Positions 27,184-37,440 of a stretch of DNA of 64,000 bases are shown here, in pieces (within the stretch, counting starts at the first letter, position 1; every line of letters begins with the position of its first letter). The notes beneath the pieces are model-generated. The model ran no database searches. It saw only the letters and a program-made list of their open reading frames with translations, and was not told the DNA's origin. Where the stretch lies: assembly GCF_015354345.1 (NCBI RefSeq), contig NZ_JADKYS010000001.1:248001-312000 (forward strand), given 5' to 3'. The position numbers and the translations under genes were made by a program. The DNA comes from Methylophilus sp. 14 (lineage in GTDB: Bacteria > Pseudomonadota > Gammaproteobacteria > Burkholderiales > Methylophilaceae).

Positions 27184-28185
27184 ATGGCAGTCAAGGTAGG
27201 CATTAACGGGTTTGGGCGAATTGGCCGTATGGCGTTGCGTGCGGCGATTGAGCAAGCAGAGTTCAGCAATATCGAAGTGGTGGCAATTAATAGTTCATAT
27301 GATGTTGAATACATGATGTATTTGCTCAAGTATGACTCTGTGCATGGCCGTTTTAATGCCAAGGTTGAAGCCGACAATGGCGCGCTGGTGGTCAATGGCA
27401 AGCGCATTCACCTGACTGCAGAACGTGATCCTAACAATATCGACTGGCGCAAAGGCGGCGCTGAGGTTGTGATTGAATCTACCGGCGCTTTTTTAACCCA
27501 GGACACCTGTCAGTCACACGTGAACGGCGGCGCTGTTAAAGTGGTGCAATCTGCACCGGGTAAAGATGATACGCCGATGTTTGTGTACGGTGTGAATCAT
27601 ACCGAATACGCTGGCCAAGCGATTATTTCTGCCGCTTCCTGTACCACCAATGGCCTGGCGCCGTTGGCTAAAGTGCTGCATGACAGCTTTGGGATCAAAC
27701 GTGGTTTGATGACGACGATACATGCGGCGACAGCTTCACAATTGACGGTAGACGGCACCTCGAAAAAAGACTGGCGCGGTGGCCGCAGTGTGTTTGAAAA
27801 CATTATTCCTTCCAGCACCGGCGCTGCCAAGGCGGTGGGTAAAGTGATTCCATCCCTCAACAAAAAACTGACCGGCATGGCTATGCGTGTGCCTTCCGCC
27901 GATGTGTCTGTGGTAGATCTGACCGTAGAGCTCAACACCGAAACCACCTATGAAGCGATTTGCGCGGCCATGCAACAAGCGGCCGATGGTGCGTTGAAAG
28001 GCGTGCTGGAGTTTACTAACGAAAAAGTGGTGTCCAGCGACTTCCGCAGCAGTGCAGCGGCTAGTGTGTTTGATGCCGATGCAGGCATTATGCTGGACCC
28101 GACCTTTGTCAAAGTGGTAGGCTGGTACGATAACGAATACGGCTATACCTGTAACCTGCTGCGTCTGGTTCAACACATTGCTTAA
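27184..28185 (+). CDS. gap: Glyceraldehyde-3-phosphate dehydrogenase, class I (copy 1)
   Basis: A phosphorylating GAPDH of 333 residues. NAD-binding [10 protein letters not shown] opens the protein; the catalytic Cys153 is in SAASCTTNG, and [10 protein letters not shown] closes it. The residue after VAIN is Ser37, where NAD-specific enzymes usually have Asp, as in enzymes that also accept NADP. The family SCTTNC motif has Gly instead of the second Cys. It begins an operon with pgk, after a GGGGAG ribosome-binding site. A second copy lies 3.4 kb downstream. Confidence 0.95.
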   Translation: MAVKVGINGFGRIGRMALRAAIEQAEFSNIEVVAINSSYDVEYMMYLLKYDSVHGRFNAKVEADNGALVVNGKRIHLTAERDPNNIDWRKGGAEVVIESTGAFLTQDTCQSHVNGGAVKVVQSAPGKDDTPMFVYGVNHTEYAGQAIISAASCTTNGLAPLAKVLHDSFGIKRGLMTTIHAATASQLTVDGTSKKDWRGGRSVFENIIPSSTGAAKAVGKVIPSLNKKLTGMAMRVPSADVSVVDLTVELNTETTYEAICAAMQQAADGALKGVLEFTNEKVVSSDFRSSAAASVFDADAGIMLDPTFVKVVGWYDNEYGYTCNLLRLVQHIA

Positions 28186-28191
28186 TCATGC

Positions 28192-28212
28192 ACGGGGCTT
28201 TATGCCCCGTTT
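28192..28212 (+). terminator. Weak stem-loop between gap1 and pgk
   Basis: CGGGGC, loop TTTAT, GCCCCG then TTT. The T-run is short, so it is more likely an attenuator or mRNA-stability element than a full terminator. Confidence 0.45.
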
Positions 28213-28281
28213 GCATATGTCACACATACATACCTTACCAGTTTATATTCAAGCGGCGGCGACCGCTCAAGGGAGACCTTC

Positions 28282-29475
28282 ATGAAATTCATCAAAATGA
28301 CCGACCTCGACTTGCGTGGCAAGCGGGTGTTTATCCGTGCCGACCTCAACGTGCCGGTAAAAGATGGCGTGGTGACCAGTGATGCCAGAATTGTGGCCAG
28401 CATGCCGACCATTGAGTATGCCTTGAAGGCGGGCGCCAAAGTGATGGTGACTTCGCATCTGGGGCGCCCGGAAGAAGGTGTGTACAGTGAAGAGAACTCA
28501 TTGCAGCCGGTCGCCGATGTGATGAGTAAATTGTTGGGGCAACCAGTGCGCCTGGTGAAGAACTGGCTGGCGCCCAATGCGCCGGAAGATAGTCTGACCA
28601 CGCAGGACGGTCAACTGATTTTGCTGGAAAACTGCCGCTTTAATGTCGGCGAAAAGAAGAACAACGATGAGTTGGCTAAAAAATATGCCGCGTTGTGTGA
28701 CGTGTTTGTGATGGATGCGTTTGGCACTGCACACCGTGCCGAAGCCTCTACGCATGGCATTGCCAAGTTCGCGCCAGTCGCCTGTGCAGGTATTCTGCTG
28801 ACGCAAGAGCTGGATGCATTAAGCAAAGCCTTGCTGGCACCTGCGCGCCCGCTGGTGGCCATCGTGGGTGGTTCCAAAGTGTCAACCAAGTTGACCGTTC
28901 TGGAAAGCTTGTCTGATAAGGTTGACCAGTTGGTGGTTGGCGGTGGCATCGCCAACACCTTCCTCAAAGCGTCTGGTCAGGAGGTCGGCAAGTCCTTGTG
29001 TGAGGATGATTTGATTGGCACGGCGAAATGCCTGATGGACAAGATGTCTGCGCGTGGTGCCTGCGTGCCAATTGCCAAAGATGTGGTAGTGGGCAAGCAA
29101 TTTGATGCCAATGAACCTGCGGTGAAAAAGTCGGCAACGGATGTGGCTGCTGATGAGATGATTTTTGATATTGGCACGCAATCAGCCGCTGAGCTGGTGG
29201 ATATCATCATGAAAGCAGGCACCGTGGTCTGGAACGGCCCGGTGGGCGTGTTTGAATTTGACCAGTTTGGTGATGGCACGAAAACCATTGCCAAGGCCAT
29301 TGCTGAAACCAAAGCCTTTACACTGGCGGGTGGTGGCGACACGATTGCAGCGATCCAGAAGTATGATATTTACGACAAAGTGTCTTATATCTCAACCGCG
29401 GGTGGTGCGTTTCTTGAGTTCCTTGAAGGCAAAACCCTGCCAGCAGTAGCGATTCTGGAAGAGCGCGCTGCCTAA
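28282..29475 (+). CDS. pgk: Phosphoglycerate kinase
   Basis: Transfers phosphate from 1,3-bisphosphoglycerate to ADP. N-terminal [15 protein letters not shown] and the substrate-binding HLGRP are present; the nucleotide site is near GPVGVFE and GGGDTI. Length is 397 residues. It follows gap1 and probably shares its promoter, preceded by AAGGGAG. It converges on the diguanylate cyclase gene. Confidence 0.97.
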   Translation: MKFIKMTDLDLRGKRVFIRADLNVPVKDGVVTSDARIVASMPTIEYALKAGAKVMVTSHLGRPEEGVYSEENSLQPVADVMSKLLGQPVRLVKNWLAPNAPEDSLTTQDGQLILLENCRFNVGEKKNNDELAKKYAALCDVFVMDAFGTAHRAEASTHGIAKFAPVACAGILLTQELDALSKALLAPARPLVAIVGGSKVSTKLTVLESLSDKVDQLVVGGGIANTFLKASGQEVGKSLCEDDLIGTAKCLMDKMSARGACVPIAKDVVVGKQFDANEPAVKKSATDVAADEMIFDIGTQSAAELVDIIMKAGTVVWNGPVGVFEFDQFGDGTKTIAKAIAETKAFTLAGGGDTIAAIQKYDIYDKVSYISTAGGAFLEFLEGKTLPAVAILEERAA

Positions 29476-29500
29476 AATACATGCAGGCTGAGGGTTGTCG

Positions 29501-30490
29501 CTACACGGAGAGCGGCACCGTCAGCCTGTGATGTTTGTCGTAGACTTCTACCCGGTTGCGGCCCTGTTTCTTGGCCACATACAAAGCTTTGTCGGCCTGT
29601 TCTATCAATAAATTACCGTCTTCACTGAAATTAAGCCACTGGTTACGCGCGTGCTGCTCTTTGTGTGATTGTGATTGCTGAAGGCCCAGTGAAGCCACGC
29701 CTATGCTCACGGTCATCAGACGGTGACCTGCAAAACGGATATCCAGTGCCATGACTTTCTGCCGGATGCGTTCGGCGATTTTGGCCGCTTCCTGTTGTGT
29801 GGTCTGCCCCAGCACCAATACAAACTCTTCACCACCATAACGCGCTGCCAAGTCGCCCGGGCGATTGCTGTAACGTTTTAATATGCCTGCCAATTGGCGC
29901 AGGCACTCGTCTCCCGCCCCATGCCCCATGCTGTCATTCAGCTGCTTGAAATGGTCGGCATCGACCATCATCACGCTCAGGCTGGATTGATGACGGATGG
30001 CGCGCGACCATTCGTCACGCATGAATTGTTCCAGCCGCCGACGATTGGCCAGCCCGGTCAAAGGATCGGTCAAGGTGAGGGCCGAGATGCGGTCCTCAGT
30101 CTGTTTGTGGTGGGTGATATTCGTGAGCGAGAGTAAAAATAATTTACCATCGGCCAGTGTGGTTTGCATCGGTTGCAGGTTGAGTGTCAGCCAGGTAGGT
30201 TCCTGGGTGGGGGTGTGACACAAATAGTCAGTCGTGAAATGCGCCATGGAGCCGCTGAGTACGCGCTCGATACCGTCCAGTAGTATGGGTTGATTGGTAT
30301 CTTCGTTGGCACGGCAGAGTTCCAGGTAGGCAATGCCAAACCAGTCTGTTTCGATGGCCAGGCCATAAAGTAGCCCAAATTGGCGCCAGGCCTGATTGAC
30401 GTAAATAATGCTGCTGGTCTCATCAATCACTGCAATTTGCAGGGGTAATGTGTCCAGGATACCACTCAGTAATTGTTCTGCGATGTTCAC
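29501..30490 (-). CDS. PAS-GGDEF diguanylate cyclase
   Basis: A 329-residue cytoplasmic signalling protein. The first 125 residues form a PAS sensor (IAVIDETSSIIYVNQAW); the C-terminal domain is GGDEF with the active site GGEEF in RYGGEEFVLVLG. The product-inhibition I-site RxxD is present as RPGD, exactly five residues before GGEEF, so the enzyme should be active and feedback-limited. It makes c-di-GMP. The PAS ligand is unknown and there is no membrane segment. It sits between the gap1-pgk unit and gap2, divergent from gap2. Confidence 0.92.
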   Translation of the reverse strand: MNIAEQLLSGILDTLPLQIAVIDETSSIIYVNQAWRQFGLLYGLAIETDWFGIAYLELCRANEDTNQPILLDGIERVLSGSMAHFTTDYLCHTPTQEPTWLTLNLQPMQTTLADGKLFLLSLTNITHHKQTEDRISALTLTDPLTGLANRRRLEQFMRDEWSRAIRHQSSLSVMMVDADHFKQLNDSMGHGAGDECLRQLAGILKRYSNRPGDLAARYGGEEFVLVLGQTTQQEAAKIAERIRQKVMALDIRFAGHRLMTVSIGVASLGLQQSQSHKEQHARNQWLNFSEDGNLLIEQADKALYVAKKQGRNRVEVYDKHHRLTVPLSV

Positions 30491-30636
30491 AAAATATCCG
30501 ATGGCCAGTTGCTTGCAACATTCAAAAGATTCAACTCTATTCTATTCAAGGCTTTGGCGCCTGTCTAATGCTAATTGTTGAAAATTAGCATCAAAATTGC
30601 TTGTTTTTACCCTATCCAGAGACGAAGGAGTCAAAA

Positions 30637-31698
30637 ATGGGCATTCGGGTGGGGATTAACGGTTTTGGTCGTATTGGCCGTATGGTGCTGCGCGCCGCAT
30701 TAAATCAGGCTGAGTTCAAAGATATGGAGGTGGTGGCCATTAACGGCATCGAAGAACCGGACCATATGTTGTATATGCTCAAATATGATTCCGTGCACGG
30801 CAGGCTGGCACAGGATGCACATTTAGAGGGCGATTTCCTGGTAGTGAATGGCAAGAAAATCCGTCTCACCGCGCATACCAAGCCTGCCGACATTGATTGG
30901 CTATCGGCGGAAGTCGATGTGGTGATTGAGTGTACTGGCGTGTTCCTGACCCAGGAGACCTGTGCTGCACATATTGCGGGTGGCGCACGTATCGTGGTGC
31001 AGTCTGCGCCAGGCAAAGACGATACGCCCATGTATGTCTACGGTGTCAATCACTACCATTATCACGGTGAAGATATCGTCTCGGCGGCGTCGTGCACCAC
31101 CAACGGGTTGGCGCCCATCGTGAAAGTGTTACACGACAACTTTGGTGTCAAACGTGGCTTGATGACGACTATTCATGCCGCGACTGCGACACAAAAAACC
31201 GTGGACGGTACTTCCAATAAAGACTGGCGCGGCGGCCGCGGGGTATTTGAAAACATTATTCCATCCAGTACCGGTGCGGCCAAGGCTGTAGGCAAAGTGA
31301 TTCCGGCGCTCAATAAGAAGCTCACAGGCATGGCTATGCGCATTCCCTCGGCGGATGTATCCGTGGTCGACTTAACTGTGGAGTTACAGCAAAAAACCAG
31401 TTACGAAGAGATTTGTGCGGTGATGAAATATGCGGCTGAGCGCGACCTCAAAGGCGTGTTGGGTTATACCGAGGAGGCAGTGGTCTCCAGCGACTTCCGT
31501 GGTTTCCCGGCGGCTAGTGTGTTTGATGCGGGTGCGGGCATTATGCTGGATCCGACCTTCGTTAAATTGATCGGCTGGTATGACAATGAATACGGCTATA
31601 CCTGCAACCTGCTGCGCCTGACCCGTTATGTCGGCTATGCCAAGTTGTCGATGACCAATTTGCCTGTGGTTGAGGAGGATGAGGCCGTCGCTGCTTGA
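30637..31698 (+). CDS. gap: Glyceraldehyde-3-phosphate dehydrogenase, class I (copy 2)
   Basis: A second phosphorylating GAPDH, 353 residues, with a C-terminal extension of about 20 residues (acidic end [10 protein letters not shown]) beyond copy 1. Catalytic Cys153 sits in SAASCTTNG. The residue after VAIN is Gly37 rather than the Asp of strictly NAD-dependent enzymes. The ATG at 30637 follows GAAGGAG. It has its own promoter region, divergent from the diguanylate cyclase gene, so the two GAPDHs can be regulated separately and may serve different carbon directions. Confidence 0.94.
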   Translation: MGIRVGINGFGRIGRMVLRAALNQAEFKDMEVVAINGIEEPDHMLYMLKYDSVHGRLAQDAHLEGDFLVVNGKKIRLTAHTKPADIDWLSAEVDVVIECTGVFLTQETCAAHIAGGARIVVQSAPGKDDTPMYVYGVNHYHYHGEDIVSAASCTTNGLAPIVKVLHDNFGVKRGLMTTIHAATATQKTVDGTSNKDWRGGRGVFENIIPSSTGAAKAVGKVIPALNKKLTGMAMRIPSADVSVVDLTVELQQKTSYEEICAVMKYAAERDLKGVLGYTEEAVVSSDFRGFPAASVFDAGAGIMLDPTFVKLIGWYDNEYGYTCNLLRLTRYVGYAKLSMTNLPVVEEDEAVAA

Positions 31699-31719
31699 TG
31701 TGTTAAGCATCAATTTATT
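31695..31719 (+). terminator. Weak stem-loop overlapping the gap2 stop
   Basis: TTGATG, a seven-base loop and CATCAA, then TTTATT. A weak structure; probably partial termination before purC. Confidence 0.35.
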
Positions 31720-31775
31720 CGCCAGCAATCGCGTCACGCATTTATAATGCTGTTTTTACTTGTGTGATAGACATT

Positions 31776-32675
31776 ATGCGTGCGCCTTTGCTCGAAACTT
31801 CCATCAAAAGCCTGAAAAAACTGCACCAGGGTAAGGTGCGTGATATTTACGATATCGACGCCAAAACCATGTTGCTGGTGAGTACAGATCGCTTAAGTGC
31901 TTTTGATGTGATTTTGCCGACAGGGATTGCGCACAAAGGCGCCATGCTGACGCAAATGGCTGATTTCTGGTTTGAGCAGTTACAGGATGTCGTGCCTAAC
32001 CATTTAACGGGCATTGCGCCTGAGTCTGTGGTCGCCCCTGATGAGGTTGAACAGGTCAAAGGCCGCGCCGTGGTAGTGAAAAAGCTTAAAGCCTTGCCAT
32101 TGGAAGCGATTGTGCGTGGTTATCTGGTCGGCAGTGGCTGGAAAGAGTACAGCGCCAAGGGCACCGTCTGCGATATCCCATTGCCCGCCGGACTGCAATT
32201 GGCGCAGCAATTACCGAAACCGTTATTCACACCGTCAAGCAAGGCAGCCGTCGGCGAACATGACGAGAATATCAGCATTGCCCAAGTCGAGGCGCTGATT
32301 GGCAAAGACATGACCGCCCAGGTGGAAAGAGCCGCCATTGCCTTGTACACGCGTGCGGCGGAATATGCACGCACCAAAGGCATTATTATTGCCGACACCA
32401 AGTTTGAATTTGGCGTCGACGAGCATGGCGTATTGCATGTGATGGATGAGGCATTAACCCCGGATTCTTCGCGTTTCTGGCCTGCTGACCAATATCAGAT
32501 TGGCAGTAATCCACCCAGTTATGACAAGCAATACGTGCGCGACTGGCTGGAAAGTTGCGGCTGGAACAAGGTTGCGCCAGGCCCTGAATTGCCTGCCGAT
32601 GTCGCACAACGTACTTCTGATAAGTATATGGAAGCGTTTGCCAAGTTGACAGGTCGTACCTTAAAGGTCGATTAG
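31776..32675 (+). CDS. purC: Phosphoribosylaminoimidazole-succinocarboxamide synthase
   Basis: Forms SAICAR from CAIR and aspartate in purine synthesis. Conserved blocks are LHQGKVRDIYD, STDRLSAFDV, the substrate-binding GSGWKEY and IADTKFEFG. From the ATG at 31776 the protein has 299 residues, the longer form common in beta-proteobacteria; an upstream GTG at 31764 is possible. It is followed after six bases by a YkvA-family gene. Confidence 0.96.
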   Translation: MRAPLLETSIKSLKKLHQGKVRDIYDIDAKTMLLVSTDRLSAFDVILPTGIAHKGAMLTQMADFWFEQLQDVVPNHLTGIAPESVVAPDEVEQVKGRAVVVKKLKALPLEAIVRGYLVGSGWKEYSAKGTVCDIPLPAGLQLAQQLPKPLFTPSSKAAVGEHDENISIAQVEALIGKDMTAQVERAAIALYTRAAEYARTKGIIIADTKFEFGVDEHGVLHVMDEALTPDSSRFWPADQYQIGSNPPSYDKQYVRDWLESCGWNKVAPGPELPADVAQRTSDKYMEAFAKLTGRTLKVD

Positions 32676-32681
32676 CACCGC

Positions 32682-32978
32682 ATGGGATTGCGCGCGCAAT
32701 TGGCAACCCTGGCCAGCCGCTTTAAGCAGGAGGTGGCTTTTTACCGTGCCTTGCATGCGCATCCGCAAACGCCCTGGCTGGCCAAGGCCTTGCTCTGGCT
32801 GGCACTTGCTTATCTGGTGCTGCCGTTTGACCTGATCCCGGATTTTATCCCGGTGATAGGCCAACTGGATGAACTGGTGATTATTCCCTTATTGCTTTAC
32901 CTGGCACTCAAGCTGATCCCGGTGGCTGTTCGGCAGTCTTGCCGTGATTCGGTGGCAGTTGTGCCGGATCAAAAATAG
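32682..32978 (+). CDS. YkvA family membrane protein (DUF1232)
   Basis: A 98-residue protein with a charged N-terminal half and one or two hydrophobic segments. The DUF1232 signature PFDLIPDFIPVIGQLDE lies in the centre. Function is unknown for the family. It starts six bases after purC and is probably co-transcribed with it. Confidence 0.88.
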   Translation: MGLRAQLATLASRFKQEVAFYRALHAHPQTPWLAKALLWLALAYLVLPFDLIPDFIPVIGQLDELVIIPLLLYLALKLIPVAVRQSCRDSVAVVPDQK

Positions 32979-33049
32979 TGCTGTTTGCCAGCAAATGTTC
33001 ATATTATTCGCCTATAATGGCGCTTTTTTGTTGAAATGGGTTTGAGAAG

Positions 33050-33598
33050 ATGTCTTTGAATTTGGTGCCAAGCGGCAAAGATTTGCCCCACGACTTTAAC
33101 GTCATTATCGAAATTCCGGCCAACGGCGACCCGGTTAAATACGAAGTAGATAAAGAAAGTGGCGCGCTGTTTGTGGATCGTTTCATGGGGACATCCATGC
33201 AATATCCATGTAACTACGGCTATATTCCACACACTTTGGGTGATGATGGAGACCCGGTTGATGTGCTGGTGATTACACCCGTGCCATTGTTGCCAGGTGT
33301 GGTGGTACGCTGCCGCGCATTGGGTATGCTGAAAATGACGGACGAAGCCGGTGGTGATGCCAAAGTACTGGCTGTGCCTATCGAGAAAGTATGCGGCCTG
33401 TATGCTTATCAGAAAACCTTGAGCGATGTGTCACCTTGGCGTTTGGACATGATTGCCCACTTCTTTGAGCACTACAAAGACCTGGATAAAGGTAAATGGG
33501 TGAAAATCGAAGGTTGGGAAGGCATTGAATCTGCGCATAAAGAAATCACTGATGGCGTTGTGCGTTACAACGAAGCAGAAGTGAAACCAGCGTTTTAG
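33050..33598 (+). CDS. ppa: Inorganic pyrophosphatase, soluble
   Basis: A family I pyrophosphatase of 182 residues. Signature blocks are [24 protein letters not shown] and the metal-binding [10 protein letters not shown]. Hydrolyses PPi from biosynthesis in the cytosol. It converges on the membrane pyrophosphatase gene hppA, so both PPi-consuming enzymes are encoded end to end. Confidence 0.96.
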   Translation: MSLNLVPSGKDLPHDFNVIIEIPANGDPVKYEVDKESGALFVDRFMGTSMQYPCNYGYIPHTLGDDGDPVDVLVITPVPLLPGVVVRCRALGMLKMTDEAGGDAKVLAVPIEKVCGLYAYQKTLSDVSPWRLDMIAHFFEHYKDLDKGKWVKIEGWEGIESAHKEITDGVVRYNEAEVKPAF

Positions 33599-33641
33599 TC
33601 TGACGTTTTAAGCAGGCGTTTTAATCAGAAACGTGATGCAC

Positions 33642-33671
33642 AAAAAAGCCGGGTCTTTTACCCGGCTTTTT
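33642..33671. terminator. Bidirectional terminator between ppa and hppA
   Basis: AAAAAAGCCGGG, loop TCTTTTA, CCCGGCTTTTT. Symmetrical, so it can end both converging transcripts. Confidence 0.88.
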
Positions 33672-33687
33672 GTTTGTGAATGGCTTG

Positions 33688-35718
33688 TTAATGTAATAGC
33701 GGCACGATCAGCAGCGCCACAATATTGATGATCTTGATTAATGGATTCACTGCCGGGCCAGCCGTATCCTTGTAAGGATCGCCGACCGTATCGCCCGTCA
33801 CTGCCGCTTTGTGCGCATCCGAGCCTTTGCCGCCGTGATGACCGTCTTCAATATATTTTTTGGCGTTATCCCAGGCGCCACCGCCTGTACACATCGAAAT
33901 CGCCACAAACAGGCCGGTGACGATGGTGCCCATCAATAAGCCTCCTAAGGCAACCGGGCCCAGAAACAAGCCTACCAAAATCGGCACGGCAACCGGTAAT
34001 AATGATGGCAACATCATTTCCTTGATGGCGGCACTGGTCAGCATGTCGACAGCTTTGCCATATTCCGGTTTGGCAGTGCCTTCCATAATGCCTTTGATTT
34101 CGCGGAACTGGCGGCGCACTTCTTCTACCACGCTGCCCGCGGCACGGCCGACCGCCTCCATCGCCATGGCGGCAAACAGGAACGGAATCAGGCCGCCAAT
34201 AAACAGGCCGATAATCACTTTTGGATCGCTTAAGTCAAAACTGGCGGTAATGCCAGCCCCTTCCAGTTTGTGTGTGTAGTCGGCAAACAGCACCAGCGAT
34301 GCAAGGCCTGCGGAGCCAATGGCATAACCTTTGGTGACTGCTTTGGTGGTGTTGCCTACCGCATCCAGCGGGTCAGTCACATCACGCACGCTGCTGGGCA
34401 ATTCTGCCATTTCGGCGATGCCGCCTGCATTATCGGTAATCGGGCCGTAGGCATCCAGCGCGACCACAATGCCTGCCATGCTCAACATGGCCATGGCAGC
34501 AATCGCCACGCCATACAGTCCCGCCAGGTGAAAGGCGACGTAGATGGCGATACAAACCGAAATCACCGGCAGCGCGGTCGATTTCATGGACACGCCTATC
34601 CCGGCAATAATGTTGGTGGCATGGCCAGTGGTCGAGGCTTGTGCCACGTGTTTGACTGGCGCGTAGTCAGTGCCCGTGTAGTATTCGGTGATCCACACCA
34701 GCGCTGCGGTTAATACCAGGCCCACTGCACAAGCGCCGAATAGTGCCTGACTGGTGACGGTGACTTCACCATGCGTATAGCCTTGCGGAAACACATACTG
34801 CGTCACAAAATAGAATGCAATCAGAGAGAGTGTGCCTGCGACGGCCAGGCCCTTGTACAGTGCTGGCATGACGTTTTTCATGCCGGGCGAGGCCTTGACG
34901 AAGAAACAGCCAATAATGGATGCGACGATTGAAACTGCGCCCAGCAATAAGGGGTAAATGACACCGTTGGCGCCTGCTTCTGCCGCCATCAGGCCGCCGA
35001 GCACCATGGTAGCGATCAATGTCACGGCATAGGTTTCAAACAGGTCGGCGGCCATGCCTGCGCAGTCGCCCACGTTGTCGCCCACGTTGTCGGCAATCAC
35101 TGCAGGGTTACGCGGATCATCCTCAGGGATGCCTGCTTCCACCTTACCTACCAGGTCGGCGCCAACATCGGCCCCTTTGGTGAAAATGCCGCCACCCAGC
35201 CGGGCGAAGATAGAAATCAATGAAGAGCCAAATGCCAGGCCGATCAGTGGATTCAGGTCTGTCGCCTGTTCGGCGCCGAGATAGGCATAAAAGCCAGCCA
35301 CGCCTAATAGGCCCAGGCCCACCACCAGCATGCCGGTAATGGCGCCACCTTTAAAGGCCACATCCAGCGCTGCGCCTATGCCGTTGGTGGCCGCCTGTGC
35401 CGTGCGCACATTGGCCTTGACCGAGACATTCATGCCAATAAAGCCACAGGCGCCGGATAATAAGGCGCCGATGACAAAGCCGACGGCGGTTTGCGCGCCT
35501 AAAAATACGCCAATTAAAATAGCCAGTACTATACCTACCAGTGCGATGGTTTTGTATTGCCTGGATAGATAGGCGGCTGCGCCTTGCTGAATGGCCCCGG
35601 CAATTTCTTGCATGCGGGCATTGCCCGCGGGTAAACCTGAAATCCACTTGCTCATTACTACGCCATAGAGCACCGCCAACACTGCAGCACCGAGCGCTAA
35701 CATTAATGCGACTGACAT
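33688..35718 (-). CDS. hppA: H+-translocating membrane pyrophosphatase, K+-independent type
   Basis: A 676-residue membrane protein with about 16 hydrophobic segments that couples PPi hydrolysis to proton pumping. The substrate-binding block is [20 protein letters not shown] followed by [12 protein letters not shown]. The cation-specificity site reads [10 protein letters not shown], with Lys where K+-dependent enzymes have Ala, so this is the K+-independent H+ pump. It lets the cell recover energy from PPi, complementary to the soluble enzyme ppa next door. Confidence 0.95.
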   Translation of the reverse strand: MSVALMLALGAAVLAVLYGVVMSKWISGLPAGNARMQEIAGAIQQGAAAYLSRQYKTIALVGIVLAILIGVFLGAQTAVGFVIGALLSGACGFIGMNVSVKANVRTAQAATNGIGAALDVAFKGGAITGMLVVGLGLLGVAGFYAYLGAEQATDLNPLIGLAFGSSLISIFARLGGGIFTKGADVGADLVGKVEAGIPEDDPRNPAVIADNVGDNVGDCAGMAADLFETYAVTLIATMVLGGLMAAEAGANGVIYPLLLGAVSIVASIIGCFFVKASPGMKNVMPALYKGLAVAGTLSLIAFYFVTQYVFPQGYTHGEVTVTSQALFGACAVGLVLTAALVWITEYYTGTDYAPVKHVAQASTTGHATNIIAGIGVSMKSTALPVISVCIAIYVAFHLAGLYGVAIAAMAMLSMAGIVVALDAYGPITDNAGGIAEMAELPSSVRDVTDPLDAVGNTTKAVTKGYAIGSAGLASLVLFADYTHKLEGAGITASFDLSDPKVIIGLFIGGLIPFLFAAMAMEAVGRAAGSVVEEVRRQFREIKGIMEGTAKPEYGKAVDMLTSAAIKEMMLPSLLPVAVPILVGLFLGPVALGGLLMGTIVTGLFVAISMCTGGGAWDNAKKYIEDGHHGGKGSDAHKAAVTGDTVGDPYKDTAGPAVNPLIKIINIVALLIVPLLH

Positions 35719-35880
35719 GACTTCTCCTGTTCCTGATGAAACTGCGTTAAACGTAATGACTGCTTGTAACCGCGCTATTTTATTTGTAAATAAATTGTAA
35801 CGGGTTGGGTCATTATTGCACTATTAAAGTGCGTCTACAAGCGCGTTTTCAGGGCTGTTTTGGCGGCGGAAAAGTGCTGC

Positions 35881-36327
35881 TTAATCGTGGCGTTGCTGGT
35901 CAATAAAGTGACGTAAAGCGGCTTCTAGCGCTGGATTATCGACCTCGTTAGCACAGGTCTCCAGCGTGTTTAAAGCGCGATTTGAAGGGGCTTTGATACG
36001 TTTATGCTTGCTTTGCGGGCGAGATTTTACTTGCACTTTGACCTTAATTGCGTTAAGGTTTAAGCCTTTGATTTTCCTGGAATTTTGACAAAAATCCCGG
36101 ATTTTTTGCAAGAGTTGGGTTTCCATTAACTTAATTCTGCTGGCCGCTGCGCCTGACTGTACGGCAATCGTCAGGGCGCCATCATGAAATGCCAGCACAT
36201 GCGAAAATCTGGAGAATTCCGGGGCAACTGCTGACCAGCATTGCTGTAATTGCTGCCTATCATCCGCTTCTTGTAATAGCGGCTTGAGATCGTGATGATG
36301 CTTGAAAATCTGATTGATTTTGAACAT
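35881..36327 (-). CDS. DUF721/DciA family protein
   Basis: A 148-residue protein with the DUF721 fold (about residues 10-95: LQQCWSAVAPEFSRFSHVL and a following strand with GALTIAVQS). DciA proteins help load the replicative helicase DnaB in bacteria lacking DnaC; this shorter betaproteobacterial member is placed there by family. The C-terminal third is basic (KVQVKSRPQSKHKRIK). The ATG at 36327 is chosen over an in-frame start at 36366. It is divergent from the M23 peptidase gene, close to secA as in many proteobacteria. Confidence 0.75.
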   Translation of the reverse strand: MFKINQIFKHHHDLKPLLQEADDRQQLQQCWSAVAPEFSRFSHVLAFHDGALTIAVQSGAAASRIKLMETQLLQKIRDFCQNSRKIKGLNLNAIKVKVQVKSRPQSKHKRIKAPSNRALNTLETCANEVDNPALEAALRHFIDQQRHD

Positions 36328-36434
36328 GGCGGATTGTCCACAGAATGCATGAATATTGTACACCACCAGGCCAGAAAACGTTGGTAACCCGTAGGGTCAT
36401 CATGGCTAGCCGGTGAATAGCGAGAGTTCTAAGC

Positions 36435-37337
36435 ATGATTAATATCATTATTGTTTCAGAAAAAATGGCCAAGCCTAAAACACTGGGTGTGTTTGAGAGC
36501 ATTGGCATGGTCATGGCACTGATCCTGGTGCCCGTCGTGTTGACCTTGTTGTTTATCACACCGCAACAAGTGATCAAGTCACAGGGCGTGAAAGCCATGT
36601 TGCCACCACATTTGCGCGGCGCCATGTTGTCTACTCAAAGTCATCTCGATGCTTATGCCAAGCAAATTGGTGAGTTGCAGGCGCGTATTTTGCGCCTGGA
36701 TGCGCAAAACCAACGTTTGTCCAAATTGGCGGGAGTTAAATCAACTGCGGAGCCGATTAACCAGCGCACACCAGTCAATGAGCTGATGGGGCAAGGGGGG
36801 CCGCTGGTTAAAGACTCTCCTTTAAGTGAAGACGATCTCAAAGCAACCATCGAACAAATGTCGGCTGATCTCGACTTCAGGGACGAGTATCAGGGCAAGA
36901 TAGAGGCGAAGTTGTTGCAGAAAAGTGTGTTGCGCGAAATGCTGCCGAACAGCAGTCCGGTAGAGGCGGCTTACAGCTCGTCTAGTTATGGGTGGCGTAT
37001 CGACCCGCTCAGTGGTCACCGCGCTTTTCATGAAGGTCTGGATTTTCCGGCATCGGTCGGGATGCCAGTGTATGCTGCCGCGGATGGCATTGTGACAACC
37101 GCTGTGCAAACGCCGGATTACGGTAATTTGCTCAAGATAGATCATGGCTCCGGTCTAGAAACCCGTTATGCCCATAACTCCAGATTGCTGGTGAAAGCTG
37201 GCGAGCGTGTGCTGAAGGGCCAGAAAATTGCCCTCATCGGCAGCACTGGCCGTTCTACCGGCCCACATTTGCATTATGAAATCCGCCTAAACGGTAACCC
37301 GCTGGACCCACGTGAATATCTCAGGAATCACTCCTGA
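36435..37337 (+). CDS. M23 family metallopeptidase, membrane-anchored
   Basis: A 300-residue LytM/peptidase M23 protein. A single N-terminal membrane helix (about residues 17-36) and a short coiled coil (about 65-95) precede the catalytic domain from about residue 180. Zinc ligands are in HEGLDFPA (H..D) and HLHYEI. It probably cleaves peptidoglycan crosslinks or acts as a regulator of amidases in the periplasm. An alternative ATG at 36465 exists. It precedes secA by about 100 bases. Confidence 0.88.
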   Translation: MINIIIVSEKMAKPKTLGVFESIGMVMALILVPVVLTLLFITPQQVIKSQGVKAMLPPHLRGAMLSTQSHLDAYAKQIGELQARILRLDAQNQRLSKLAGVKSTAEPINQRTPVNELMGQGGPLVKDSPLSEDDLKATIEQMSADLDFRDEYQGKIEAKLLQKSVLREMLPNSSPVEAAYSSSSYGWRIDPLSGHRAFHEGLDFPASVGMPVYAAADGIVTTAVQTPDYGNLLKIDHGSGLETRYAHNSRLLVKAGERVLKGQKIALIGSTGRSTGPHLHYEIRLNGNPLDPREYLRNHS

Positions 37338-37440
37338 CGTTTGCTTGACGAACAATAATCAAGACAACCGCCCTCTATATCTTATACAATCTCTGTTTAT
37401 TTCAATTTAACGCCGCGTATGCGGAAAATCGGTGTGACTC

